Assembly: GCA_963825405.1 (NCBI GenBank)
Contig: CAWGTB010000011.1
Location: forward strand, 62,001-126,000
Reading direction: 5' to 3'
DNA from: JACPNO01 sp963825405
GTDB taxonomy: Bacteria; Acidobacteriota; Terriglobia; Bryobacterales; Bryobacteraceae
Length of the DNA stretch: 64,000 nt
In this document: positions 56,000-64,000 of the stretch, piece after piece
Position numbering within the stretch: the stretch's first letter is position 1
How the letters are laid out: the number at the start of each line of letters is the position of its first letter
Position numbers and translations under genes: made by a program
Notes under the pieces: generated by a model
Databases searched by the model: none
What the model saw: only the letters and a program-made list of their open reading frames with translations
Told to the model about the DNA's origin: nothing

Positions 56000-57322
56000 T
56001 CACCAGTCTTCGCGCAATAGGTCGTAGAAAATCCGGATTCCCTTCTGGAATTCCGCGACCGGAATGTGCTCCTGATCGCTGTGCATCGATCCGGCGGTCG
56101 TGAGATCGAGCACCATCGGCGTCAGGCCGTAGGCGACGATGCCCTTCTCGCGCAGCTTGTTCGAATCGGTCCCGTGCGGCACCAGCATCGGGGTAACGAT
56201 TGCGCCGGGATGCGACTTTTGAATGGCGCGGCGCAGCGCCTCAAACAAAGGCGTGCTGCTATTGGATGCTCCTGGATCTTCCGGCTGATTGATTACTTCG
56301 ATTTTGACGCGCGGGTCGTTAATGCGCGCCTTCATCTCCGAAACAAATTCCTCCGCATTCACGCCGGGCAGCAGGCGGCAATCGAGCGTGGCCTCAGCCG
56401 TCGAGGGAATCACATTTACCTTGACGGGCGAACCGACGCCCGACGTCAGCGTGGTGAGTGAGATCGTGTTTTTCTGAATCGCGGCGGTGTACTTGTTCTC
56501 CGCCAATTCCCCACCCACGTTGCGCCGCATCTCGGCGATCACCGGATGCGGTTTCGACGACGGTAGCGCCATGGCCTTTTCCAGCGCGGCAAGCAGCGTT
56601 ACGTTGGCATTGTCGGGAATGGGTTGTGATCCGTGAGCTGCCGTGCCGGTCGCGCGCACGCGCAGCCAGAACGTCTGCTTTTCGCCGACTTCGATGCCGA
56701 ATACCAGTTTGTCCGCAGCCAAAATGCTGCGCGTTCCGAAGCCGCCTTCGTCGATCACATACTCGGCGTCGATGTCGGCGAAGTGATTGGAAATCATCCA
56801 GCGAATGCCGTAGGTGCCGTTATTTTCTTCGTCGGCGGTCGAGAGCATGACGATGTCGCGCGCTGGCGTGATGCCCGCCTTCTTCAGCGTCACTAGCGCC
56901 ACGATTTGCTCGATGGCGATGCCTTTCATGTCCATCGTGCCGCGTCCCCAGATCTCGCCGTTGACGATTACGGCCGCAAACGGATCCACTTTCCATGCTT
57001 TGCGATCCACCGGCACGACGTCGAGATGATTCAGCAGCAGCAGCGGCTTCTTCGAGCGATCTTTGCCCGGCAGGCGCGCGACAAGATTGGTCTGCCCGGT
57101 GGGTCCGCTGGTGTAGAGCGTCACTGGAATGCCGGCGTCTTCGAGAATGCGCTTGACGAAATTCGCCGCATCGGCCGTGTTGGCGGGCGGATCGATGGAC
57201 GGAATGCGGATGTACTGCTGCAACAGATCGAGAGCCGATTGATCGATCTGTTTCCAATCCGGCTCGGCGGCCGCAGCCAAGGCGGCTATGAGGAAAAGCA
57301 TCAACAGCTTCATTTGTTTCAC
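56000..57322 (-). CDS. Secreted M20-family metallopeptidase
   Basis: A 440-residue exported carboxypeptidase/amidohydrolase with a signal peptide (residues 1-18). The dizinc site is spelled by LLNHLDVVPVD, WGRGTMDMKGIAIEQI, STADEENNGTYGIRW and the late MLVPHGTDSNKLREKGIVAYG. The domain order (catalytic, lid, catalytic) is normal and the arrangement resembles PM20D1-like and other M20/M25 peptidases. Likely substrates are small peptides or N-acyl amino acids. It is divergent from the phosphomannomutase gene. Confidence 0.88.
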   Translation of the reverse strand: MKQMKLLMLFLIAALAAAAEPDWKQIDQSALDLLQQYIRIPSIDPPANTADAANFVKRILEDAGIPVTLYTSGPTGQTNLVARLPGKDRSKKPLLLLNHLDVVPVDRKAWKVDPFAAVIVNGEIWGRGTMDMKGIAIEQIVALVTLKKAGITPARDIVMLSTADEENNGTYGIRWMISNHFADIDAEYVIDEGGFGTRSILAADKLVFGIEVGEKQTFWLRVRATGTAAHGSQPIPDNANVTLLAALEKAMALPSSKPHPVIAEMRRNVGGELAENKYTAAIQKNTISLTTLTSGVGSPVKVNVIPSTAEATLDCRLLPGVNAEEFVSEMKARINDPRVKIEVINQPEDPGASNSSTPLFEALRRAIQKSHPGAIVTPMLVPHGTDSNKLREKGIVAYGLTPMVLDLTTAGSMHSDQEHIPVAEFQKGIRIFYDLLREDW

Positions 57323-57348
57323 TCCAGGATATACTGGCCAGTTGGCGC

Positions 57349-58708
57349 ATGCTGAAACCTACCATTTTTCGCGAATATGATATCCGCGGCCTAGCCGACG
57401 TCGAATTGCTCGACGCCGATATTACCGAGCTGGGCAAGGCAATCGGCACCTACCTCCAAAGACGCAATGGGAAAAACATCAACCTGGGACGCGACTGCCG
57501 GTTGAGCTCAGAACGGTTGCGCAACGCCCTGGCTGCGGGCTTAACGGCTAGTGGCTGCCAGGTAACCGATCTCGGCGTGGTGCCGACGCCGATCCTCTAT
57601 TATTCCGTTTTCCATTTAAAAGCGGCAGGCGGCGTGATGATTACCGGCAGCCATAATCCGGCTGAGTACAACGGATTCAAGGTCGTCGCCGGAGCTTCTA
57701 CTATTCATGGCGAGCAGATCCAGCTAATCCGCAAGATGATTGAGGAGCAGGATTTCGAGACGGGCGCGGGCGCCGTCGGATTCGCGGATGCGGTCAGCCC
57801 TTACGTCGACGAGATCGCAGGGCAGTTTCACTTCGACCGGCGGGTGAAAGTGGTGGCCGATGGCGGCAACGGCACTGCTGGTCCGGCTATGCATCGCATT
57901 TTCGAAAAGCTGGATTGCGACGTCACGGAATTATTCTTTGACATGGACGGCCGCTTTCCCAATCATCATCCCGATCCCACCGTGCCCAAAAATCTGGCGC
58001 AGCTCGTTAAGGCCGTAAAAGAAAAGGGCGCGGACCTGGGCGTGGCTTTCGACGGCGATTCCGACCGCATCGGCGCAGTGGACGATCAGGGAAACGTGCT
58101 CTACGGCGATCAGTTGATGATCATTTACGCCCGCGAGATTCTCAGCCGCAAACCCGGCGCCACCTTCATCGGCGAAGTGAAATGCTCGCAGCTTTTATAC
58201 GACGACATCCGCAAGCACGGCGGCAATCCGATCATGTGGCGCACCGGTCATTCGCTGATCAAAGCCAAAATGAAAGAGGCGCACGCCGAGCTGGCTGGGG
58301 AAATGTCAGGGCACATGTTTTTCGCCGATCGCTACTACGGCTTCGACGATGCGCTTTATGCCGCCTGCCGGCTGATCGAAATCGTGGCCCGCTCCGGCAA
58401 GCCGCTTTCCGCGCAACTGGCGGATCTGCCTAAGACTGTCAGCACACCGGAGATTCGCGTGGATTGTCCGGATGAAACCAAGTTCGACGGTGGTGACGCG
58501 CGTGACGGCGAAATTTCGCAAGACGCATCAAGTGGTGGATGTGGACGGCGCGCGCATCCTATTCCGGCACGGATGGGGATTGGTACGCGCATCCAATACG
58601 CAGCCGGTGCTGGTGCTGCGCTTTGAAGCCACCACGCCGGAATTGCTGGCGGAATATCAGAACGAAGTGGAAACCGCGGTGGCGCAGGCGCGGCAGGAGG
58701 CGAGCTAA
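57349..58708 (+). CDS. Phosphomannomutase/phosphoglucomutase, one frame change
   Basis: About 452 residues after repair; an alpha-D-phosphohexomutase of the ManB/AlgC type. It opens FREYDIRGLADVELLDADI. The catalytic Ser is in GVMITGSHNPAEYNGFK, the metal loop in VAFDGDSDRIGAVDDQG, and the sugar-specificity loop in GEMSGHMFFADRYYGFDD. The C-terminal phosphate-binding part (GWGLVRASNTQPVLVLRFE) is in another frame after one extra base near 58488. It interconverts hexose 1- and 6-phosphates for nucleotide-sugar and LPS synthesis, in line with lpxB in the same window. Confidence 0.9.
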
Positions 58709-59193
58709 GCTTCGGTGCGGCCTACCAGCGGCCGGATTCCCGGTCCGCCGCATACAGCTACGCCGGTCTTGGTGAGCGCGCTCAAAAAGTTGTACAGCAG
58801 CGCGTAGACCACCTGCTCCGTGATGGGCTGCTTCCCCGGCATGCGAAAACTTACGGGCAGTTCCTTCGAGATAGTCATGTGCAGCGATTGGCCCTCGGGT
58901 TTGCCGGAGCGATCCTGCTTATTGGCGATGCTCAGCGGGGTCTGCATGACGGCGCCGGTGCGTCCATCCACATAAAACTGGCAGCGCGAAAACCAGCCGG
59001 CGTTGGCGGGATCGGCGGCATCGAACAACAGCAGCGGCGACTGGCGGCTGGACGCGGCCAGATCGAGGCTCAAGTGCCGTGACCCATCCAGCAGCCTGGA
59101 TTCGAATCCGGTTTGCTTGGCAACGCTGGTGACGATTTCGGGATCAAGCTCGAGCAAAATGAATTTGTGTTGCCCGGCCTGGAGTACTTGCAT
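58705..59193 (-). CDS. Uncharacterised protein, 162 residues
   Basis: A soluble protein I do not recognise, starting MQVLQAGQHKFILLELDPEIV. It contains GSRHLSLDLAASSRQSPLLLFDAADPANAGWF and ITEQVVYALLYNFLSALTKTGVAVCGG. No signal peptide or catalytic signature is visible. It lies 30 bases downstream of the alcohol-dehydrogenase operon on the same strand and may be its last member. It is convergent with the phosphomannomutase gene, overlapping by 4 bases. Confidence 0.55.
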   Translation of the reverse strand: MQVLQAGQHKFILLELDPEIVTSVAKQTGFESRLLDGSRHLSLDLAASSRQSPLLLFDAADPANAGWFSRCQFYVDGRTGAVMQTPLSIANKQDRSGKPEGQSLHMTISKELPVSFRMPGKQPITEQVVYALLYNFLSALTKTGVAVCGGPGIRPLVGRTEA

Positions 59194-59222
59194 GCAGTTC
59201 TATCTTAGCAGCGGGCGCACAG

Positions 59223-60338
59223 CTAAAACGCCTGCCGGTAGAGCGCCAGCAAGTCGTCACGCCCGCAGGAACGAGGATTTAACTGGTGGCAGCCGTCCTG
59301 TATAGCTTTGTCGGCGAGCGCGGGCAGGATGGATTCGGCCACGCCCCAATCGCGCAAACGCGGCTTGATCCCGACGCGGCGGTTGAGCTCATGCACGCGT
59401 TCCACGATATCGCCGCCGCCGAATTCGGCAACCAGCGTTGCCAGGCGGTCGGTCACAGAGGGGCGATTGTATTCGAGCACGTAGGGCAGCAGCACCGCGT
59501 TGGTGGTTCCGTGATGCATGCCGCAATCGGAGGAAAGCGGATGCGCCAGCGAATGGGTTGCGCCCAGGCCTTTTTGGAAAGCGACCGCGCCCATCAGCGA
59601 GGACATCATCATGTTGGAACGGGCTTCGATGTTGTGCGGATCTTCCATCACCAGCGGCAGATTGTCCCACGCCAGCTTCGCGCCGGCCAGCGCGATGGCG
59701 TCGCAAATGGGATGGAAGCCGCGCGAAATATAAGCTTCGACGTTGTGCGTGAACGCGTCCATGCCGGTGCCGGAGGTGATGTGCGGAGGCAGATCGAGCG
59801 TGAGCTCGGGATCGGCAATCGCCAGCGTCGGAATCAGAAACGGGCTGAAGACTACCGTCTTTCGGTTGGTCGCGCGGATAGTGATCACGGTCGAGCGCGA
59901 GACTTCGCTGCCTGTGCCGGAGGTGGTCGCGATGGCGATGTAAGCCGGCATGTTGGACGAAATCCGATTGGCGCCATCGAGCAAATCGTCATACTCGGCC
60001 AGCGGCGCTTCGTGGGTGATTTTCAGGCGGATTGCTTTGGCGGCATCGAGCGGTGAGCCGCCGCCCAGGCCGATGATTCCGTCGCAGTGCTGCTCGCGGT
60101 AAATCGCGACCCCATCCAATACGTTCTGTTCGGTGGGATTGGGCTCGACGGCGGAGAAAACGACGGCGTCGGGTACCAGCGCGCGCACGCGATCGAAAAC
60201 CGGCGTCCGCGCCAGACCGGCGTCGGTGACCAGCAACTGGCGTGCAATGCCGCGATTGAGTAGTGCGTCGGGCAAGCGATTCACTGCGCCTGCGCCAAAG
60301 AGAATTGTTGTGGGAAATGCGAACGTTGAAAGCGTCAT
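59223..60338 (-). CDS. Iron-containing alcohol dehydrogenase
   Basis: A 371-residue group III alcohol dehydrogenase. The NAD-binding loop GIIGLGGGSPLDAAKAI and TTSGTGSEVSRSTVI are followed by metal ligands in GTGMDAFTHNVEAYIS and THSLAHPLSSDCGMHHG. It oxidises an alcohol or amino-alcohol to the aldehyde, or the reverse. ATG 60338 overlaps the acetyltransferase stop by 4 bases (ATGA). With the upstream ligase and permease it fits a gamma-glutamylated amine or polyamine route, but the substrate is inferred. Confidence 0.9.
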   Translation of the reverse strand: MTLSTFAFPTTILFGAGAVNRLPDALLNRGIARQLLVTDAGLARTPVFDRVRALVPDAVVFSAVEPNPTEQNVLDGVAIYREQHCDGIIGLGGGSPLDAAKAIRLKITHEAPLAEYDDLLDGANRISSNMPAYIAIATTSGTGSEVSRSTVITIRATNRKTVVFSPFLIPTLAIADPELTLDLPPHITSGTGMDAFTHNVEAYISRGFHPICDAIALAGAKLAWDNLPLVMEDPHNIEARSNMMMSSLMGAVAFQKGLGATHSLAHPLSSDCGMHHGTTNAVLLPYVLEYNRPSVTDRLATLVAEFGGGDIVERVHELNRRVGIKPRLRDWGVAESILPALADKAIQDGCHQLNPRSCGRDDLLALYRQAF

Positions 60339-60820
60339 GATTCGTTAGCCAACTTCGTCAATGCGTCCCCGCCAAGCTGGTAGACCGTCCACCCATTTTT
60401 CGGCTTGGCGCCGAGACTCTGGTAGAACTGGATCGCCGTTTCGTTCCAATCGAGAACGGACCATTCCACGCGCCGGCAGCCCCGTTCGATCGCCAGACTC
60501 GCGATGTGCGACAGCAAGCTGCGTCCGATGCCCTTACCGCGAAATTCCGGTTTGACGAAAATGTCTTCCAGATAAATGCCGGGCCTGCCGAGAAACGTCG
60601 AGTAGTTGTGGTAGTAGACGGCGAATCCGGCGGGCTGGCCGTCATCCCACGCCAGAATCGCTTCGGCAACGCGGCGGGGGCCAAACAAATTTTCGCGCAA
60701 AAGGTCTTCGGTAAGGAAGACGGAATCCGACAATCGCTCGTACGCCGCCAACTCGAGTAAGAGGGCGAAGACCAGCGCGACATGCTCAGGGCCGGCTTTT
60801 TCAATTCGTGGATTGCTCAA
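60335..60820 (-). CDS. GNAT acetyltransferase, SSAT (diamine N-acetyltransferase)-like
   Basis: About 161 residues if it starts at TTG 60820, which overlaps the glutamine-synthetase-like stop by 4 bases. Domain marks are ALLLELAAYERLSDSVFLTEDLL, AVYYHNYSTFLGRPGIYLEDIFV, the acetyl-CoA loop RGKGIGRSLL and VLDWNETAIQFYQSLGA. The whole resembles spermidine/spermine N1-acetyltransferase and thialysine acetyltransferase. A longer frame from 60850 would run into the upstream gene, so the coupled start is preferred. It could acetylate an amine substrate of this operon. Confidence 0.78.
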   Translation of the reverse strand: MSNPRIEKAGPEHVALVFALLLELAAYERLSDSVFLTEDLLRENLFGPRRVAEAILAWDDGQPAGFAVYYHNYSTFLGRPGIYLEDIFVKPEFRGKGIGRSLLSHIASLAIERGCRRVEWSVLDWNETAIQFYQSLGAKPKNGWTVYQLGGDALTKLANES

Positions 60821-62164
60821 ATGGCCTCGAAGTATCGCGCCAGTTCCCAATCGGTAACGGCTTTTTCATATTGCCGCACTTCCCATTCTCGCGTGGCGGC
60901 GAAAGTGTTCGACGAACTCGTCACCCAGCCAGCGGCGGGTGACCGCACTTTGGCGGAAAACGTTTTACGGCGGCATCGCAGTGTGTGCGGCAGCGGTTGG
61001 GCGTCGCCTGTATTCACGTAAGCGTTGACGGTAGGCGGCGGCAATTCCAAGCCGCGCTGGATGCCGTCGAGGCCCGCTGCGAGCGACGCGGCCATCGCGA
61101 GATATGGATTGATATCGGCGCCCGCTAGACGCATTTCCACACGCGTGGATTTCTTGCCGCCCGGAATCACGCGCACCGCTGTCGTCCGATTGTCGATGCC
61201 CCACGTGGCGTTGACAGGCGCCCACGCGCCGGGAACCGTGCGTTTGTACGAATTGATAGTGGGGCAGATCATGGCCATGAAATCCGGCATGTTGGCGACG
61301 ATCCCGGCCGTGTACTGCTTCATCAGGGGCGACATGGAATCGCCGTCGCCGGCAAACAAATTGTGCTGGCTGTCGCGGTCCCACAAGCTCTGATGCAGAT
61401 GCCCGCTCGATCCCGGAAGCGCGGCGTTCCACTTGGCCATGAACGTCGGAATCAGGCCATGGCGCCCGGCGATTTCCTTGACGGCGGTCTTGAACAGCGC
61501 GGCTTTGTCGGCGGCGGGACGGGCACGATCGACTGTAATGGCGGCTTCGTAAACGCCGGGACCGGTTTCGGTGTGGAAACCTTCGAGTGGGATTTTGAAT
61601 GCGGCCAGTTGATCCAGCAACTGCAAAACCAGCTCGGAATTCGCCGAAGCCCGCAGCACGCTGTATCCGAACATGCCCGGCGTCAACGGCGTCAGATTGC
61701 GAAAGCCTTTCTCGCGCAGGCTTTCGGGCGTCTCGCGAAAGATGAAAAATTCGTATTCGGCGGAAAAGTAGGGCACGTAGCCCATTTGCTCGGCGCGCGT
61801 CACTACCGCGTCCAGCACCTGGCGCGGCGCTATGGCCAGGGGGACGCGCGTCGCGGCCTTCGAAATCCATCAGGAAGAACGCCGTGCCGGGCTCCCACGG
61901 AATCATGCGGAAACTGGACAGGTCGATGCGGCAGTGTGCATCCGGATACCCGGTGTGCCAGCCAGTGACGGCCACGTTGTCGTAAAGCACGTCGCCGATA
62001 TCCCAGCCGAAGACCACGTCGCAGAAACCCAAACCCGATTCCGCCGCGCCCAGCAATTTTTCCAGGCTGACGTATTTGCCGCGCAGCGCGCCATCGGTGT
62101 CGAAGACGCCAACCTTCACGCGGCGCACGTCATTTTGCTCGAGCAAGCTGCGAATGTCGGTCAT
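60817..62164 (-). CDS. Glutamine-synthetase-family ligase (gamma-glutamylamine type), four frame changes
   Basis: About 447 residues after repair. Motifs in order: VFDTDGALRGKYVS, SAEYEFFIF (metal Glu), GFHTETGPGVYEAAI, SSGHLHQSLWD (metal His), YKRTVPGAWAPVNATWGIDN and RVEMRLAGADINPY, so the active site looks intact. Relatives include PuuA-type ligases that gamma-glutamylate amines, and the operon context favours this over primary nitrogen assimilation. The frame changes near 61855 and three times near 60890-60985, where the repaired tail reads RQSAVTRRWLGDEFVEHF, then AATREWEVRQYEKAVTDWEL. ATG 62164 overlaps the permease stop by 4 bases. Confidence 0.82.
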
Positions 62165-63609
62165 GATTGCGGATGGCTCCATTGCGGTCCCGAATAGTGA
62201 CGGCGTACGAAACCAACATACAAAACGCAGAGGCGCCGCGAGAAGTCCAAGTAGCGTCTTGCCTGCCAGCAGATTGGGCGGCATCACCAGCACCACGCAA
62301 ATAAATGCCGCGTAAAGGATCGCTATCAGATTGATGGCACGCGCCGATACCGGCCGAGGCTCCAGACCGCCGCGTCCGGCCAGTTCGATCCCGCCCGCCG
62401 CGCGCGCCATGCCAGATAAATCGGGATGCTATACGCCAGGTAGAGCGCCACGGTGCTCATCGAGGTGACGACCGGCACCGCCTCCGCCCACAACATCGCG
62501 GCCAGTGACGCAACGACGATCACCCAAATCGCAACCGCTGGCGTGCCGTGCCGCGCGTCCACTTTTTTGAGCACGCCGCTCAACGGCGTGCCGTGATCCC
62601 GCGCCAGCGAATATAGTGCGCGCGACGCTGAGGTGATGCTGGAAAGCCCGCAAAACCACATTGCCATCGAAGCCATCGCCGACATGGCATTGCCGGCGCG
62701 CGCGCCCAGCGCCGTTCCCAGGATCGCAATCACGGCCGGCACCGGATTGCCGCCGGCGTCTTTCGCAGCCAGCACTTCCGGAATCGAGCGCACGGCGAGA
62801 GTGAGTCCCATCACGAGCAGATATCCTACTACGCCGGAAACCGCCACGGAGAGCACGATGCCCCACGGCGCGCGCCGGCGCGGGTCTTCCGTCTCTTCAG
62901 CCAAGTGCGCGGAAGCATCGAAGCCGGTGTAGGTCCACTGCGCTTGCAGCAATCCCAAAACAAAAGCCCACCAGTAGGGCGAGCGCCCGTTGCTGTTGAC
63001 ACCCTCCACCAGAAAATGAACCGGCTGCTTCGGCGCCAGAAAAAACAGCGCCGCCACCACAATCACCACGCCGACGATATGCACGGTCACGCTGGCGTCG
63101 TTCAGAATCGCCACCAGTTTCACGCCGTAGTGATTCAGCAGTCCCTGCGTGACCAGCACTAGCGCAAACATCATCAGCAAATTGATGTGGGTCGAAGGCA
63201 CGCCGAGAAACGGGAGAATGAATTGCGCGCAGCCGTAATTGATTCCCGCCTGCGAAGCGATCAAGCCGAAAATATTCAGCCAGGCGACGAACCAGCCCCA
63301 GGCCGGTCCGCCCAAATCCGCGGCCCAATGATACATGGCGCCTGCGGTCGGATACGCCGAGCAAAGTTCCGCCATTCCCAGCGCGACGGCCAGCGTCCCG
63401 AACGTCACCAGCGGCCATCCGAGTGTCATTTCGAGCGGCCCGCCCATCTCCAGGCCGTAGCCGAACAGGGTCACCGCGCCGGTGAGAATCGAAATATTGG
63501 AAAAGGAAATGGCGAAGTTGGAGAACCCGCCCATGCCGCGAAACAGTTCCTGGGCGTAGCCAAAGTGGCTGAGATCGGCCCGGTCCTGATCGGCGGAAAG
63601 CGGGCGCAC
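62161..63609 (-). CDS. APC-superfamily amino acid/amine permease, two frame changes near the C-terminus
   Basis: About 480 residues with 12 membrane helices. The APC opening FSNFAISFSNISILTGAVTLFGYGLEMGGP, the substrate-site region (LCSAYPTAGAMYHWAADLGG) and the central TYTGFDASAHLAEETEDPRRRAP match GABA/choline-type yeast and bacterial permeases. Near 62350 the frame moves from AVWSLGRYRR to AINLIAILYAAFICVVLVMPPNLLAG. Near 62210 it moves back and ends VRRHYSGPQWSHPQS, with a TGA overlapping the ligase ATG. GTG 63609 is the start. It probably imports the amine used by the operon. Confidence 0.85.
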
Positions 63610-63612
63610 GCG

Positions 63613-63942
63613 CTACAGAGTTACCTCTTCACCCAACTGTTTGCTGATGGCTTTTTCGATCAACTCGCGCAACGACTGGCCGGATTCGACGTGTACGAAA
63701 GAATTCTCGACAATGTCCCAATCCAGTTTGTAGCTCTTGGCGTGAGCTGAAACCCAGATCTGGCGCACGGGCGTGTTGGGGCTGATGACGAACTTGGCGG
63801 GCGGGTCTTCGAACTCGACCGACAGCGCTCCAGAATTGAAATCGGATTCGAAGCCGAAGTCGTCGCCCGCCGCGATGAGCGCGCGATGAAGCACGGTGAG
63901 AGCGTCGTCGGCGCGCTTCTTGAAATCCTGTTCGTCCATCAT
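63613..63942 (-). CDS. cyaY: Frataxin/CyaY-family iron donor protein
   Basis: A 109-residue protein with the frataxin alpha-beta sandwich. An acidic N-terminal helix (MDEQDFKKRADDALTVLHRAL) leads to ALSVEFEDPPAKFVISPNTPVRQIWVSAHAKSYKLDW, the characteristic sheet with the conserved QIW. The C-terminal helix LRELIEKAISKQLGEEV closes the fold. Frataxins modulate iron-sulfur cluster assembly on IscS/IscU. It lies 3 bases before the permease GTG on the same strand. The left part of the next unit is beyond the window, so isc genes may or may not follow. Confidence 0.8.
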   Translation of the reverse strand: MMDEQDFKKRADDALTVLHRALIAAGDDFGFESDFNSGALSVEFEDPPAKFVISPNTPVRQIWVSAHAKSYKLDWDIVENSFVHVESGQSLRELIEKAISKQLGEEVTL

Positions 63943-64000
63943 ACGCGCGAACCTATCGCAGACTACGAAGACTGATTCCGGCTAAGGCCAACGACAAGCC

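Overview
The window is about 60% GC, densely coded and reads as a chromosome segment of an Acidobacteriota bacterium, most likely a Solibacter/Bryobacter relative. This is inferred from gene content: a winged-helix/TM/TPR regulator of the type expanded in that group, futalosine-pathway menaquinone synthesis (mqnD), lipid A synthesis (lpxB, so a diderm), many secreted peptidases, and separately encoded B12-dependent acyl-CoA mutase subunits. I saw no rRNA, tRNA, CRISPR array, prophage or transposase gene.

Layout. 1-4.75 kb: the ksgA 3' end, then on the minus strand a GntP permease coupled to a class C beta-lactamase-like hydrolase, a glcD-type oxidase and a TlpA-like thioredoxin. 4.8-6.2 kb: a pterin operon (two tandem PTPS paralogues plus folE) behind a near-consensus promoter, ending in a 169-bp MITE-like inverted repeat. 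6.4-10 kb: membrane/redox proteins and gamma-glutamyltranspeptidase. 10-24.3 kb: a long plus-strand run (sugar isomerase, asnS, arginase, ddl, S41 protease, RraA-like, M28 peptidase, glutamate dehydrogenase, mutS, anmK, cupin). 24.3-32 kb: winged-helix/TPR regulator, ankyrin protein, VOC protein, a vapBC pair with a palindromic operator, and cstA with its small YbdD partner. 32-37.5 kb: REP-like palindromes, mqnD, HEAT protein, a secreted ADP-ribosylglycohydrolase-like protein and a TIGR01777 epimerase. 37.5-43.4 kb: radical SAM/SPASM protein, a second vapBC, an orphan nuoM and cysDN, whose CysC extension has degenerated. 43.4-55.6 kb: recQ, yacL-ispD-ispF, lpxB, an M1-like pseudopeptidase with TPRs, a NYN-LOTUS protein and an isobutyryl-CoA-mutase-like pair. 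55.6-64 kb: M20 peptidase, phosphomannomutase, then a minus-strand operon cyaY / APC permease / glutamine-synthetase-like ligase / SSAT-like acetyltransferase / Fe-alcohol dehydrogenase that looks like amine or polyamine catabolism.

A window-wide oddity: about 15 genes, including essential single-copy ones (asnS, ddl, mutS, ispD), are broken by roughly 25 frame changes, nearly all explained by one extra base each. Removing those bases restores uninterrupted genes of family-typical length. An insertion-biased sequencing error is the simplest explanation. I list each such gene once, over its full span, with the approximate break points.

The observations I consider most worth checking are the inactive second domains and paralogues (CysN-fused APS kinase, M1 peptidase, PTPS copy 1), the isobutyryl-CoA-mutase signature, the amine operon, and the mobile palindromes that supply stop codons to folE, its convergent neighbour and recQ.
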